Positions 33,850 to 44,218 of a stretch of 64,000 nucleotides of DNA are shown here, in pieces; the stretch's first letter is position 1, and each line of letters starts with the position of its first letter. Location: contig NC_073303.1 of the NCBI RefSeq assembly GCF_027595985.1, positions 188,435,095-188,499,094 on the forward strand, written 5' to 3'. This stretch comes from Sorex araneus (taxonomy: Eukaryota > Chordata > Mammalia > Eulipotyphla > Soricidae). The notes under the pieces are model-generated. The model did not search any database. It saw only the letters and a list, made by a program, of their open reading frames with translations, and was not told the origin of the DNA. A program made the position numbers and the translations under genes.

Positions 33850-34611
33850 ACCGTTAAAAGTATTTTGTAAAGTGGTTGAGGATGATCGTAGATGTGCTTC
33901 ATTTTTATAAACCTAAGACATAATTACTTTATATGTATGTATGTATATTATATACATATATAATCAGAGTCTTGTAAATATACACACATATAATCACAGT
34001 GTTGCTATGCAGGAATGTGGCCTTATGTGTGCATATATTTATATTATTAATTTCAAACTAACCTTTAGAAAATAACTACCACTTGCAGATCTAAGATCAG
34101 TAGAATTCCAGGTTATCAGCTTCTAATGCAATGAGCAGCAGCTAGAACACGGTCTACAAAGAAGTGAATTATTCTTCACCATATGCATTTAAAATTGGGT
34201 ACTTCTTCCTTTGCCATAATAATTGTTAAGGTAATATGAAAACAAATAAATTGTATATTTAACAGCATAAACTAATTTGCTGCAATAATAGTAGTTATTT
34301 TCTTAAAAGTATTAAATTGCCCAGAAACTCATTAGAAAATGTAGAATTAGTAAGATACAAACTTACAATGTAAGGTGTTTTCCTTATAATAAAAGAACAA
34401 AACATTCCAAATGCTACGTTTGAAATTTTTTGTTTGCTTTTTTATAACTGAAAAAGACAAATATCGGGAGTCCATTATTTACAATAATTTATAAAATGTT
34501 ATTTTTCATTCTACATTCATATTGTAAGCAAAAAATAGACAACTAAAAATATTGTGTTGACTTTGAGGTCAGTTTATAAAAATGTTTTATATGGCTTATT
34601 TATTTATTTAG
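33850..34611. other. AT-rich spacer
   Basis: Short (TATG/TA) repeats near 33930-33965; otherwise nothing recognised. Confidence 0.5.
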
Positions 34612-34757
34612 GTTGTGGAATGGCACATGGTTGTGCCTAGAGCTTCCTACTGACTCTGGGGTCAGGGATCGCTCCTGGTGGTTGTCAGGGAACCATATGA
34701 GATACTAGGGACAACACCAGTAACTTACCCCCTGTGCTCTCTCTCACTCTGCTCCCT
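34612..34757 (-). mobile_element. SOR-type SINE, diverged
   Basis: GGTCAGGGATCGCTCCTGGT, GTCAGGGAACCATATGAGAT, CTTACCCCCTGTGCTC. Part of the B-box region is lost. Confidence 0.75.
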
Positions 34758-34886
34758 ATTAACTTTTTAATAGAATTGATTTTCTTCATCTCTAAAATGA
34801 TATTTTCTCAATAATTTCTCATATAGCCTTAAAAATCGAATGTTCTTTTTTAATGCATTGAAGCATGAAAAAGGTGACAGATTTCT

Positions 34887-35057
34887 GGGCTCAGAGAGAT
34901 AGTATAATGGGTATGATGCATTCTTTCTATGCAATGGATCTGTGTTCAAATCTTGACACCCCATATTGTCCAGCAAGCATCTCCAGGAGTGATCCCTGAG
35001 CATGGATCCAGGAGTAAGACCTGAACCAAATCAGGTATGGCCCAAAAATAAAAATAG
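34887..35057 (+). mobile_element. SOR-type SINE, diverged
   Basis: AGATAGTATAATGGGTATG, GTGTTCAAATCTTGACACC, CAGGAGTGATCCCTGAGCAT, CAGGTATGGCCC with A-rich tail. Confidence 0.82.
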
Positions 35058-35126
35058 AGATCACGGCTATCATTCCAATGTAGGAGCTAGATCATTCTGG
35101 TGTCATGTTATTCTTTATTATGAATC

Positions 35127-35397
35127 ATCCTATTGACTGTCACTGTCACTGTCAGCCCATTGCTCATCAATTTGCTTGAGCGGGCACCGGTGACGTCTCT
35201 CATTGAGAGACTTATTGTTACTCTTTTTGGCATATCCAATACCCACAGGTAGTTTGCCAGGCTCTGACGCTCGGGCTCGATACTCTCGGTAGCTTGCCCG
35301 GCTCTCCTAGACGGGCGGAGGAATCGAACACGGGTTGGCAGCGTGAAAGGCAAATGCCCAACTGCTGTGCTATTGCTCCAGCCGGGATCCTATTGAC
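35127..35397 (-). mobile_element. RTE-tailed SINE, full length, perfect TSD
   Basis: SINE 35138-35386 flanked by a perfect 11-bp ATCCTATTGAC. On this strand: (CACTGT) tail, GCTCATCAATTTGC, ACGTCTCTCATTGAGAGAC, TTTTTGGCATATCCAATAC, AATCGAACACGGGTT (B box complement) and CTATTGCTCCAGCC. One of the youngest-looking copies, and it has no A tail. Confidence 0.95.
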
Positions 35398-36090
35398 AAA
35401 AGAGTTTTTAGTTTCTTCAATTGTGTTACTATGGAGTCCAAAATCTTGCTGTGATCCACACGTCTTTATAGATTGAGTAGTGGATGTCAACAACAGTTAG
35501 TTGTCAAGCCAATAGACTCTTTCTGAAAAGAAATATGTCCATTAAAATTGCCAAATATAAATTCAAAATTCCAAAAGAGCCTCTACCCAAATATTTTTTT
35601 TAGTTGTATCCAACTATTTCTTTCTTTTTATGATACACCTCCTTTAAAAAAAATGTCATTTTTGAGCACCGAAAGCCAACAACTTTTCTTTGACTTCCGA
35701 ATATCAGTAATTAGAGGCACTGGTTTTAATTCCTAACTCATTGCCAGTTGTAAATAACAAGGGAGCTTGTCTCACCAATGCCTTCCTCTAATTAGAGATT
35801 TCCTTGATTGAGAGGTTGGGATGGCCTCCTTTTGGCACTTATGACATATGAAATTACAAGCAAATAGGATGACCTATCAATTCTTGGATTGCATTCAGTA
35901 CAGAAGCAATGAAACGAAGCAATAAAATATTTAAACACCCCACCCCACCCCCTTTCTCTATAAGTTTTTTCAAAGCCCTTAGAGTTAAATTTATTGTTTC
36001 AATGGTCCAATTATAGCTCTCAAGGGATTGTTTTATTCCCTGTATTGAGAATTTAAAATATATAGCTGGCCTTACGTGTGGAAGAGCAAG

Positions 36091-36093
<3 letters not shown>
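35398..36093. other. Spacer, nothing recognised
   Basis: No gene or repeat family seen. Confidence 0.5.

Positions 36094-36161
<68 letters not shown>
36094..36161 (+). repeat. (CT)n microsatellite
   Basis: About 34 CT units with one interruption. The serine-leucine reading frame over it is an artefact. Confidence 0.95.
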
Positions 36162-36162
<1 letters not shown>

Positions 36163-36325
36163 TCCTTGAGGATGGCCAAGAATTTCCTTTTTGAGATATG
36201 CCTAACAGTGAATAAGAGCTGCTCTTACAAAAAGATCCTATTAATCGGAAGATGTGTCAGCATTGACATTCAGGAATTTAATTAAAAGAGGTATGGAAGC
36301 AAGAGAGTTTCAAATGGTTTCATTG

Positions 36326-36485
36326 TACCACTGTCATCCCTTTGCTCATAGATTTGCTTGAATGGGCACCAGTAGCATCTCCATTGTGAGAGTTCTTACT
36401 GTTTTTGGCATATCTAATACACCACGGGTAGCTTGGCGGGCTCTGCCGCTCTGGCGAGATACTCTCGGTAGCTTACAGGGCTCTC
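36326..36485 (-). mobile_element. RTE-tailed SINE, head truncated
   Basis: ACCACTGTCATCCCTTTGCT tail end, TTTTTGGCATATCTAATAC, GCGAGATACTCTCGGTAGC. Stops at GGGCTCTC, without the tRNA-like part. Confidence 0.85.
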
Positions 36486-36689
36486 AAGTGTTGACAGATT
36501 GTAAAACTACAAACCCTATAGGGACATGGATTTCTTCTCTGATTTGTTTCTTTGCAGAACTCTTGTCCTATAGATAAGAAGCCCAAAGAGAAGAGACTAA
36601 AGAGAAGCTCGCCTTGCTTTCCATATGAACACACTGTCCTTCTCGCTTGTTTTGTTGTTTTGTCACCAAATAAAACGCTTTTATTAGCT

Positions 36690-37578
36690 TATTGATTTTT
36701 TTTAAGCACTGTGTATTACAAAGTTATTGGTGATTGCGTTTCAGGCATATCATGGTCCAATACTAATCTCCTAACCAGTGTCCTCATCCCTCTTCTAATA
36801 TCCTCAAATTCCCTCCCACCCCTCTTCTGTCTCCATGCAAGACCCTTATTTTCTGCTTTTAAACACTGTGGTTTATAGTACTGTTCTGATGGGTACCATG
36901 CATATCAATTGACCTCCTTTCTGCACAGGCTCCTCGCCCAGAGGGACCAATTCCCTCCACCATTGTCTTATTGTCCCCTTCCTTGTCCTACCCCCATTCA
37001 CTCTGATGTGGCAAGATTCCTGCTGAAGACCACCTTTCATGTTCTTTGTTTCTATTGTATTTGGACATTTGTTATTCCCACACTATGTTCCTTATCTCCT
37101 ATATGTGAGAGATATTATTCTATTTCTCTCCCTCACCCTCTGACCAACAGCACTCAGCATAATACTCTCCAGATCCTTCCAGCAAGCAAAAAATTGCAGG
37201 ACTTTATCTTTTCTTACACTTAAGTACTATTCAACTGTGTACATGTATCATTGGTTTTTGTATCCAGTCATCTGTTCTTGGGCCCTTGGGTTGTTCCCAT
37301 ATTATGGCTGCTGTGAATAATCTTGCAACAAACAGAGGGTCACAAATGTTTTTTCTGCATCATGGTTTTAGACGTTTGAGTATATTCAAAGGAGTGAGAT
37401 GGCTGTATCATACGGAAGTTCAATTTCTAGTTATTTGAGGTGTGTCCATATTGTTTTCCAGAAATACTGGACTAATGGATATCCCCACTAGAAGTGCATG
37501 AAGGTCCTATTTCTTCAAAGATGAAGGCCCCCCACATCTATGTTAACACTGCTTTTTGTCATTCTTAACAGTGAATTC

Positions 37579-37619
<41 letters not shown>

Positions 37620-37833
37620 TTGCAGTAATATCTCATTGCCATCTTGATTTGAATTTAAGTATAGATTAGTGAGGCAAGTCATTTTTTTCCCATATCCTTT
37701 TGGCCACTTCTCTATCAGTTTTGAAAAAGTTTCTGTTCATCTCTAATGCCCATTTCTGAATGGAATTGTGTGTTTTCTTCTTACAAAGCTGTGCCAGTGC
37801 TTGCTTATGGATTTTTGAGGTTGGTATTCATGT
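36690..37833 (-). mobile_element. Old L1 3' portion
   Basis: Minus-strand L1 of an older subfamily. ORF2 C-terminal landmarks survive as CATATTGTTTTCCAGAAATA, ATTTCTAGTTATTTGAGGTG and TTTCTGTTCATCTCTAATGC. A (CT) microsatellite (about 37581-37616) sits inside. Many frame breaks. Confidence 0.75.
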
Positions 37834-38100
37834 TGAAATCATTGACAGAGCCAGGAGATACTACGATGTTAGAAAGTATGTGCACGCATCCCACTGGGGT
37901 TTGATCCAAGGCATCACCTGGTCTTTGAAGCATCACCAGTTACACTCCTGGAGTCCCTCTGAGAAACGATAATTTGACCCAGAGAGTTTCCCTAAGTGCA
38001 GGTTTAGGGCAGCATGGAATTCTTGATTTCTGCTTTATATTCAGCATGGTATTCCTGGGAATTGTTTTAGAGCCTTCCCCTACTACTTAGAAAAAAAAAA
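37834..38100. other. Possible degraded SINE
   Basis: GGGGTTTGATCCAAGGCATC and CACTCCTGGAGTCCCTCTGA look like remnants of a SOR-like element; not enough to classify. Confidence 0.3.
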
Positions 38101-38292
38101 ATAAACAGGAGAATTGCAAAATAAATATTTTAGCACTATGCTGAGTACTGATGAAAGGGTGTTAAAATAATAGTAAAAGGTGACATGACAGCAAATTGTT
38201 TAATATTTATCATGTCCTATGACTACATAGCTGCATAAGCATAAGTTCATAAACATATGAAAACGGGAAATTTGTTTTTATTTAATATGAAT

Positions 38293-38559
38293 ATCAAGAT
38301 AATGGGCTCACACAATAGCCTAGTGGGTAGGGCACTTGCCTTGCATGCAGCCGACATGGGTTTGATTCCTCCACCCCTCTAGGAGAGCCCGGCAAGCTAC
38401 CGAGAGTATCTTGCCCGCACAGCAGAGCCTGGCAAGCTACCCATGGCATATTTGATATGCCAAAAACAATAACAACAAGTCTCACAATGGAGACGTTACT
38501 GGTGCCCGCTAGAGCAAATCAATGAGCAATGGGATGACAGTGACAGTGATCAAGATAAT
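38293..38559 (+). mobile_element. RTE-tailed SINE, full length, perfect TSD
   Basis: SINE 38304-38548 flanked by a perfect 11-bp ATCAAGATAAT. TAGCCTAGTGGGTAGGG, GGTTTGATTCC, AGCTACCGAGAGTATC, GAGACGTTACTGGTGCCC, tail (TGACAG). Confidence 0.95.
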
Positions 38560-38724
38560 ATTTCACATTTGGTCAGGACTATGGAGATCTCTTAATGAAT
38601 GCAGACTTTGTTATTATGCATAGGTTAAGGATGATGTTTATTGTACATGCTCACTGTGTTATTCGCTGCATGACAAGATGTTAACTCTTTAAGTTATCAA
38701 CATCTTGAATTTCTAATCTTTTTG

Positions 38725-38848
38725 GTGCAGGTGTTAAACCTGGCACAGGCCCTCCGAGATGGGTTCCTTCTCTGCCAGCTGCCCAACAACCTCCAGGCGC
38801 ACTCCATCAACCTAAAGGAGATCAACCAGAGGCCGTGGATATACCAGG
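38725..38848 (+). pseudogene. VAV3-like calponin-homology exon fragment
   Basis: About 40 codons reading [20 protein letters not shown] then [12 protein letters not shown], which I recognise as the CH-domain part of a VAV guanine-nucleotide exchange factor and closest to VAV3 (SINLKEIN). The match starts abruptly near 38729. It ends at CAG followed by GT (38847/38848), where the first VAV coding exon normally ends, so the copy looks genomic rather than spliced. The frame is intact, but conserved hydrophobic residues are changed (a Leu to Pro, Val to Phe) and the codons after the match are unrelated. Best called a pseudogene fragment. A real exon with poor conservation is unlikely without a start codon or partner exons nearby. 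Confidence 0.6.
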
Positions 38849-38971
38849 TGCTGCCCAGAGATGCAAGCAGGCATGTGTTTTTCAGCATGCAGATTGTTAC
38901 AAAATGCCAGTCGACCAAAGCATATGTTCGGTAGACTTGGAACACCTGTAAAGGTGATTAGAGACCGCCCC

Positions 38972-39223
38972 AAAAGCTTCTGTCCTTCTCGAAGAGCCCG
39001 GCAAGCTACAGAGAGTATTCTGCCTGCACTGCAGAGCCTGGCAAGCTACCTGTGGCATATTCGATATGCCCAAAACAGTAAAAATAACTGGTCTCACTTC
39101 ATGCTCGTGGAGCGAGGAAATGCCAATGGGCCACACGAGCACGTGACAGAGATGAATGGAGGCATTACTGGCACCCACTAGAGCAAATTAATGAACAATG
39201 GGACAACAATGCTACGTGCTACT
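38972..39223 (+). mobile_element. RTE-tailed SINE with extended RTE-derived 3' part, head truncated
   Basis: Begins in the body (TTCTGTCCTTCTCGAAGAGC). After CAAAACAGTAAAAATAAC it carries GCCAATGGGCCACACGAGCA and CGTGACAGAGATGAATGG before AGGCATTACTGGCACCC, aligning with RTE 1070-1130. Second copy, with 26466, keeping the longer RTE segment. Confidence 0.88.
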
Positions 39224-39404
39224 AATTTTTTATGCCAGAAGTATTGAAGTATTCGTTGAAGTATTTTTTACATGCAATAATGTACTAGACAAAATTTTTG
39301 TAGAGATTGTGAGTCAACGGTCAGTGAAAATAATTGTCCTTACTTGTTCATAGTTCGATTATTTCCCTATTTGAGGGCTTGAGGTAAAAATACAACCTAA
39401 AAAG

Positions 39405-39740
39405 AACAAATTTTATGTTGTTCTGATAATTTGTTTTATTCAGTATCCCATGAATTCCACCATGATTATACCTTCCCATTACCATTATTTCCAATTTTCC
39501 CAGCTACCATCCAAAACTACCCCCATAGCAGGCCCTAGATAATTTATTTTTAATCGCTTGGTATAAATTACTAAAACTGATCAAAAAAGAATCCCTTAAA
39601 AGAAAATGTGTCAAAATTGCTTTAACTCATCCTGGAGCCACTAAATCCTTAAAATAGAGATTACTAACGTGTTGCTACAGGTTGTGTGCTAATATTTTCT
39701 TAATCAAGATTGGTTGCCTTCCACTTTACATTCCATCCAA
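39405..39740 (-). repeat. Old interspersed repeat, copy A
   Basis: Shares a series of blocks with 45405-45720 (TTCCACCATGATTATACCTT versus TCCACCATTACACCTT; later GTTGCTACAGGTTG versus GTTGTTAAAGGTTG). Resembles the complement of an old L1 3' end, but the family is not certain. Confidence 0.5.
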
Positions 39741-39849
39741 TGTGAGGTGCTACTCCTGGTATATTGGTGGTATAGAGTATGAGATGTCCCTCCTGGAATT
39801 CTAAGATTTTGAATGGGATGATGCAGCTGGAGTTAAATTTTAACTGGAT

Positions 39850-39920
39850 GTTGACTTTGGAGTCTGAAGCCATCCCTGCAGCTTGTTGATCTCTTCCAAG
39901 ATTTATTTATGTATCTCTGG
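39850..39920 (-). repeat. Part of unclassified X-type element, left of a SINE insertion
   Basis: CCCTGCAGCTTGTTGATCTC, TTCCAAGATTTATTTATG. A second diverged copy of this block occurs at 40388-40440, so the X-type element here is interrupted or rearranged. Confidence 0.45.
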
Positions 39921-40173
39921 AGCAATAGCATAACGGGTAGGGCATTTGCCTTGCATGAGGCCAAACCTGGTTTGATTCCTCTGTCCCTCTCGAAGAGCCC
40001 AGCAAGCTACTGAGAGCATCCCGCTCTCATGGTAGAGCCTGGCAAGCTCTCCATGGCATGTGCAATATGCCAAAAACAGTAAAAACAAGTCTCTCAATGG
40101 AGATGGTACTGGTGCCCACTCGAGCAAATCAATGAGCAATGTGACGACAGTGCTACAGTGCTACCATCTCTGG
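39913..40173 (+). mobile_element. RTE-tailed SINE, full length
   Basis: SINE about 39921-40165 with ATCTCTGG on both sides. TAGCATAACGGGTAGGG, GGTTTGATTCC, CAAAAACAGTAAAAAC, tail (CAGTGCTA). Confidence 0.9.
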
Positions 40174-40450
40174 ATCATTGCTGGTAATGAGCTTATATGG
40201 AACCAGAGGAAGTTCATGAGCACGACTGTTAGGCTTCCGGAAAAAAAATGGGAATAGGGGAAGGTCGCCCAGCATGGTGGTAATTGGGTTATGGAGGTTT
40301 TCAGCTGCCAGGGCTTTGTTTGGGTGGTTGGTGGACCCGCACCATTCCTGGGTGCCCCGTATGAGATACAGCCTGGCACAGGGTCTGGAGGCATCTCTGC
40401 AACTTGTTGATCTCTTCTGAGATTTACTTATGAGTCTCTTTGAAAAAAAA
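40174..40450 (-). repeat. X-type element (unclassified), head region
   Basis: On the minus strand: GCCAGGCTGTATCTCATACG, CCCTGGCAGCTGAAAACCTC, ACCACCATGCTGGGCGACCT. The order of blocks matches 54443-54640 (AGCAGCCAAAAACCTCCAGA, TCAGCCATGCTCAAGGCTGC) and 51660-51868. Confidence 0.55.
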
Positions 40451-40632
40451 AAGATTTGTAACAAAATGTGTTTTGACATTGACGATCACTTGATTTCAAA
40501 AGCTGTGAAAAACATGAGGTGAGGTTTGCCTACCATAAATTTGGTTGATTACTGAGCTTTGAGCTTACAATTTCTATTATTTCATGTGGAACTGAAACAG
40601 AAATCTCAAAATATATTAAAATATCATTTTCT

Positions 40633-40908
40633 AAGCCTTAAATGGGCTGGATCCATAGCACAGCAGGTAGGGCATTTGTCTTGCATGCCGAAAACCCAGG
40701 TTCAATTTCTTCGCTACTCTTGGAGAGTGCGGCTAGCTACTGAGAGTATCTCGCCCCCATGGCAGTGTCTGGTGAGCTACCCGTGTCATATTTGATATGC
40801 CAATAACAGTAACAAGAAGTCTCATAATGGAGACGTTACTGGTGCCTGCTCGAGCAAATCGATGAGCAACGGGATGACGGTAACAGTGACAGTGACAAGC
40901 CTTAAATG
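40633..40908 (+). mobile_element. RTE-tailed SINE, full length, perfect TSD
   Basis: SINE 40645-40896 flanked by a perfect 12-bp AAGCCTTAAATG. GAGACGTTACTGGTGCC, CGAGCAAATCGATGAGC, tail GTAACAGTGACAGTGAC, directly followed by the duplication with no A-run. Confidence 0.95.
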
Positions 40909-41582
40909 ACCTACTGAGAAGGCAAACATACGGATTATAATACTACATAAACAGGAGAGAGAAGTACAGAAATATATTTTCAAAATTAACAAATTTATAT
41001 TTGTTGATTATTTAGCAAATAAACAATAGGATAGTTCTTTTATTGTTATTATATATAGTTTTCAATCTATCTGTTTACTTGTGTCTAGACTCACAATGAC
41101 TTAATTTTATTAAGTTTACTGAAACAGTTATTGAAGAGCAGGTTTTATTGATTTTATTCATAATGAAGTGCATTTTGAACAAAGAAGCATTAAAGTGATG
41201 AAAATGGTTTTACTTTTTATGTGAATTTAATCTGAGACTCTGACTTTGTGATTTTTCTAATTTGAGAACATTTTCTACTGTTATATAACTAGCATAAAAT
41301 CATTGCTTTTGAATCGAGTACTGCTTTAAAACTATTTTAGTAAAATGAGATCCTGTTAAATGTGATACCCTGAGAATTTCATGCACAACGCAATTTTATC
41401 TTTGCCACAGTTTGCATGATCATGAAAAGCCATCACATACATGATGATAAATGTCAATGCATATCATGTTTTAAATGATTAGAGTATCACATGAGAATGT
41501 ATAAATTATTTTAGATGATATTTTGTAGTATAACTATGTTATGTTTTAAAGCTGTGGTTCTCACAGCAGGACCATATTAATA
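40909..41582. other. AT-rich spacer, nothing recognised
   Basis: No feature identified. Confidence 0.5.
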
Positions 41583-41757
41583 GTTGAGGTCAGAAATAAA
41601 GTACAGTGAGTAGGGCGCTGGCCTTACACTTAGTCAACCAGGTTTAACCCTCTGCTCCATGTATAGTTCCCTGAGCCCTGCCACAAGTGACTGCTGAGTG
41701 CAGAATCAGGAAGAGTCCTGAGCAATGTCCACTATGGACCAAAAATAAAAGAAACTA
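41583..41757 (+). mobile_element. SOR-type SINE, diverged
   Basis: AGTACAGTGAGTAGGGCGCT, CAGGTTTAACCCTCTGC, AAGTGACTGCTGAGTGCAGA, A-rich tail. Confidence 0.82.
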
Positions 41758-41769
41758 AACAACTTGTAT

Positions 41770-41770
41770 T

Positions 41771-41831
<61 letters not shown>
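41770..41831 (+). repeat. (TA)n(TG)n microsatellite
   Basis: Two TA blocks followed by a TG run. Confidence 0.95.
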
Positions 41832-41835
41832 ATTC

Positions 41836-42628
41836 ATAAACATTCAGTTAAAACTAAACTGATATCTTCTGTTAATACATTTAAAATGTATGTTGCAACT
41901 CAAAACAATACTTATTATTACTGCTACAATATACAATTTTTAAAGTTTGTGTTAAAATGTGTTACTACATATATGTTACATGCCTACTGAACTGAGAAGC
42001 CTTATTATCAACAGGTTTGTACCTCTCTTTTATGAGCATTACTTCTACTCAGTGCAAAAGCTTGCAAAAATAATAATACATATATTCCTTGCACCTTTGC
42101 TGTGCTACAATTCTTCATTTTCTGGATGATAACCAATGTGTAGACACTGAAGCAGAAACAAAATTAGCTCAATGTAAACATGGCATAAATGGGCTTAGCA
42201 GAAGTAGATGCGATAAATTTTTTTCTGTGTTGATTTAAATATGTTTCTTCTGAAACTTACAGTATTCGATTATTCAGTATAAGGTTAAAAATATTAGTAT
42301 GGAATATTTTTTAGTTCCACATTTTTTCTGTTACATGCAAATTTAGAGTCAACAATGGCCAAGAGTATAGTAATACTAACAGAACTGTGACTGCAACAAA
42401 ATGCTTGATAAAAAGGCTGAGAAAAAAAATACAACCAATAGTAGTAAGGCTTGGCATTGATGTTGTTATAGTCAGGTCATTAGAAGTGATTTTTCCAGAA
42501 TATGATCTATGTTTATGTCATCATCTTAATGAAGATGAACATAAGTTGATTGAGACTAGAAAAAAACATTAGAACATAAGGGTTGAAGAACAAGTATGAG
42601 ATATGACAAGTATTTAAAATACAGCATG
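41836..42628. other. AT-rich spacer
   Basis: No repeat recognised. The 61-codon frame at 42387-42572 has no known motif and no supporting context. Confidence 0.45.
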
Positions 42629-42785
42629 AGGAGTCAGGAGAAAGGTGAAAGGCCTTGGACACAACAAACCCTGGTTTGATCCCTGGCACCTTTGTATAAT
42701 CCCCTGAGCTCTGCTAGGAGTGATCCCTGAACAGAGAGCCATGAATAATGCCAGAGCTTAGCAGTGTGTGGTTCAAAGAGCAACT
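42629..42785 (+). mobile_element. SOR-type SINE, diverged
   Basis: AAACCCTGGTTTGATCCCTG (B box region), CTAGGAGTGATCCCTGAAC, AGCAGTGTGTGGTTC. Head degraded. Confidence 0.75.
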
Positions 42786-42898
42786 AGATAAAGTAAAAGC
42801 CACCGAGTAGTGATTTACATGAGGGTGTAGTATTGGATGAAATGATGAGTCTCTTCAGAGCCCAGTATTTTCTGTATCTGGAGATTTGATGACTTGAT

Positions 42899-43245
42899 CT
42901 TATCTGTAGGGAGCCATTTTACCTTACTGATCTTATCCTGTCACTATTTGTTTAATCACTAGCTAACCCCATGCCACACCTAGCAAAGGTTGCCACTCCT
43001 AATCATACTGATTTTATCCTATCAGCATTTGTTTATTACTAGTTAAATCCCGTGCCACACCCTGCATTTCTATTGGGGGTCCTGGCACCACCTCCTCCCA
43101 GCAGGGAGGTATAAATACTGTAACTGCCATAGAATAAAGGCCTTTTCTCCCTCCTCAGGGCTCTGCGTCTGTTTATTTGGCTGCCCTACATAGGGTTCTC
43201 CCTGCTGAACAGAACGAGACCTCCACATCGACTTCCACACTTATC
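42899..43245 (+). mobile_element. Solo LTR, class II (ERVK-like), with 6-bp TSD
   Basis: LTR 42905-43239 (335 bp) begins TGTAGGGAGCC, ends TTCCACA and is flanked by CTTATC on both sides. TATAAA is at 43110-43115 and AATAAA at 43133-43138, so the poly(A) signal lies upstream of the expected start site and R would be very short, as in betaretrovirus-type LTRs. U3 contains a diverged tandem duplication of about 61 bp (42923-42983 and 43003-43063). No internal viral sequence remains, consistent with LTR-LTR recombination. It could still act as a promoter or poly(A) site for neighbouring DNA. Confidence 0.8.
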
Positions 43246-43339
43246 AATCACCTTACTTTGAATGTTTAAGAGGAGAGAAGTATTTCTTCTCCTATAAATA
43301 TAACTTAGGGGTGACTCATAGCACAGATTATTAGGAAAG

Positions 43340-43492
43340 AACAATGGTGCTTAATCTAGGTGCTGAGAGACCACCAGGATTACAGGATGCGGTGCTTTGT
43401 CAGGGACATGCTGTGCTGAGGGTCCCTTTTGAGAATTTTGAGCACACTAGGCATAGGATATACGACTTGAACAGTATCTCTGACCCCTCAGT
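43340..43492 (-). mobile_element. Possible very old SOR-like SINE
   Basis: GGTGCTGAGAGACCACCAGG and an end ACAGTATCTCTGACCCC are SOR-like in reverse orientation; weak. Confidence 0.35.
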
Positions 43493-44111
43493 TACTTGTT
43501 TTTAAAGAAACATTTACCTACATGTTCTCAAAGGTGATTTGATTTTCACAATATGAACCTGAGTAGAGATAAATGGTAGGTGCTTCCTTGTTGCACCTCG
43601 TACAACATCATATCTTGTTATTATTCTGATTACATGAATACCCTGCTTAATGTAGCACAGAAACCTAGCTTATAGAGAGAAACACAACCAGGTCGGCCTG
43701 TGATTCAAATAGGATATTTAGAGAGGTTTTACCTATGACTTTCAAATTAAAAACCTAATGTACTTTTATCTTCAATTAGGTGCAATTGCCAAGTATAATT
43801 GACCATAGTAATGTAACTAGTGATTTGAGAACATTCAAACATGCATATGCTGTACACATTTTAAAATAGATTCAGCTTATTTCATGGAGCTTTGAGCCTA
43901 GAAATTACTTAGTGAAATATCTAGTTCGCCCCTTTCTCTGAAAAGAGAACAAGTTATAAAACGCAGATAGATGATGAGGAAGGATAAGGTAAAACCAAGG
44001 GAAAAGACAGCCTAACCCTTATGCATAGCAAGGTCAGGTCAAAAGTGTTATGAAATAGAATTGGATAACAATGGAATCCTATGGAATTGGATTCCAGGAT
44101 TCACATTAATT
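43493..44111. other. Spacer, nothing recognised
   Basis: No feature identified. Confidence 0.5.
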
Positions 44112-44218
44112 AACAAGTGTCTTACAATGGAATTGGGATCAGGGATCGGCATAAATTAACTGCATCTTTATCTGTGTCTTTTCCTTGAGAGTAAGTGAGT
44201 GAGAGAGGGAGAGAAAGA
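44112..44218 (+). repeat. Copy 1 of a short dispersed duplication
   Basis: AATGGAATTGGGATCAGGGA, CATAAATTAACTGCATCTTT and CTTTTCCTTGAGAGTAAGTG recur almost unchanged at 45715-45830. Ends in a (GA)-rich run. Confidence 0.8.

Noticed and set aside
42387-42572. 61-codon frame as a small gene
   Set aside because: No recognised motif, AT-rich surroundings, length expected by chance.
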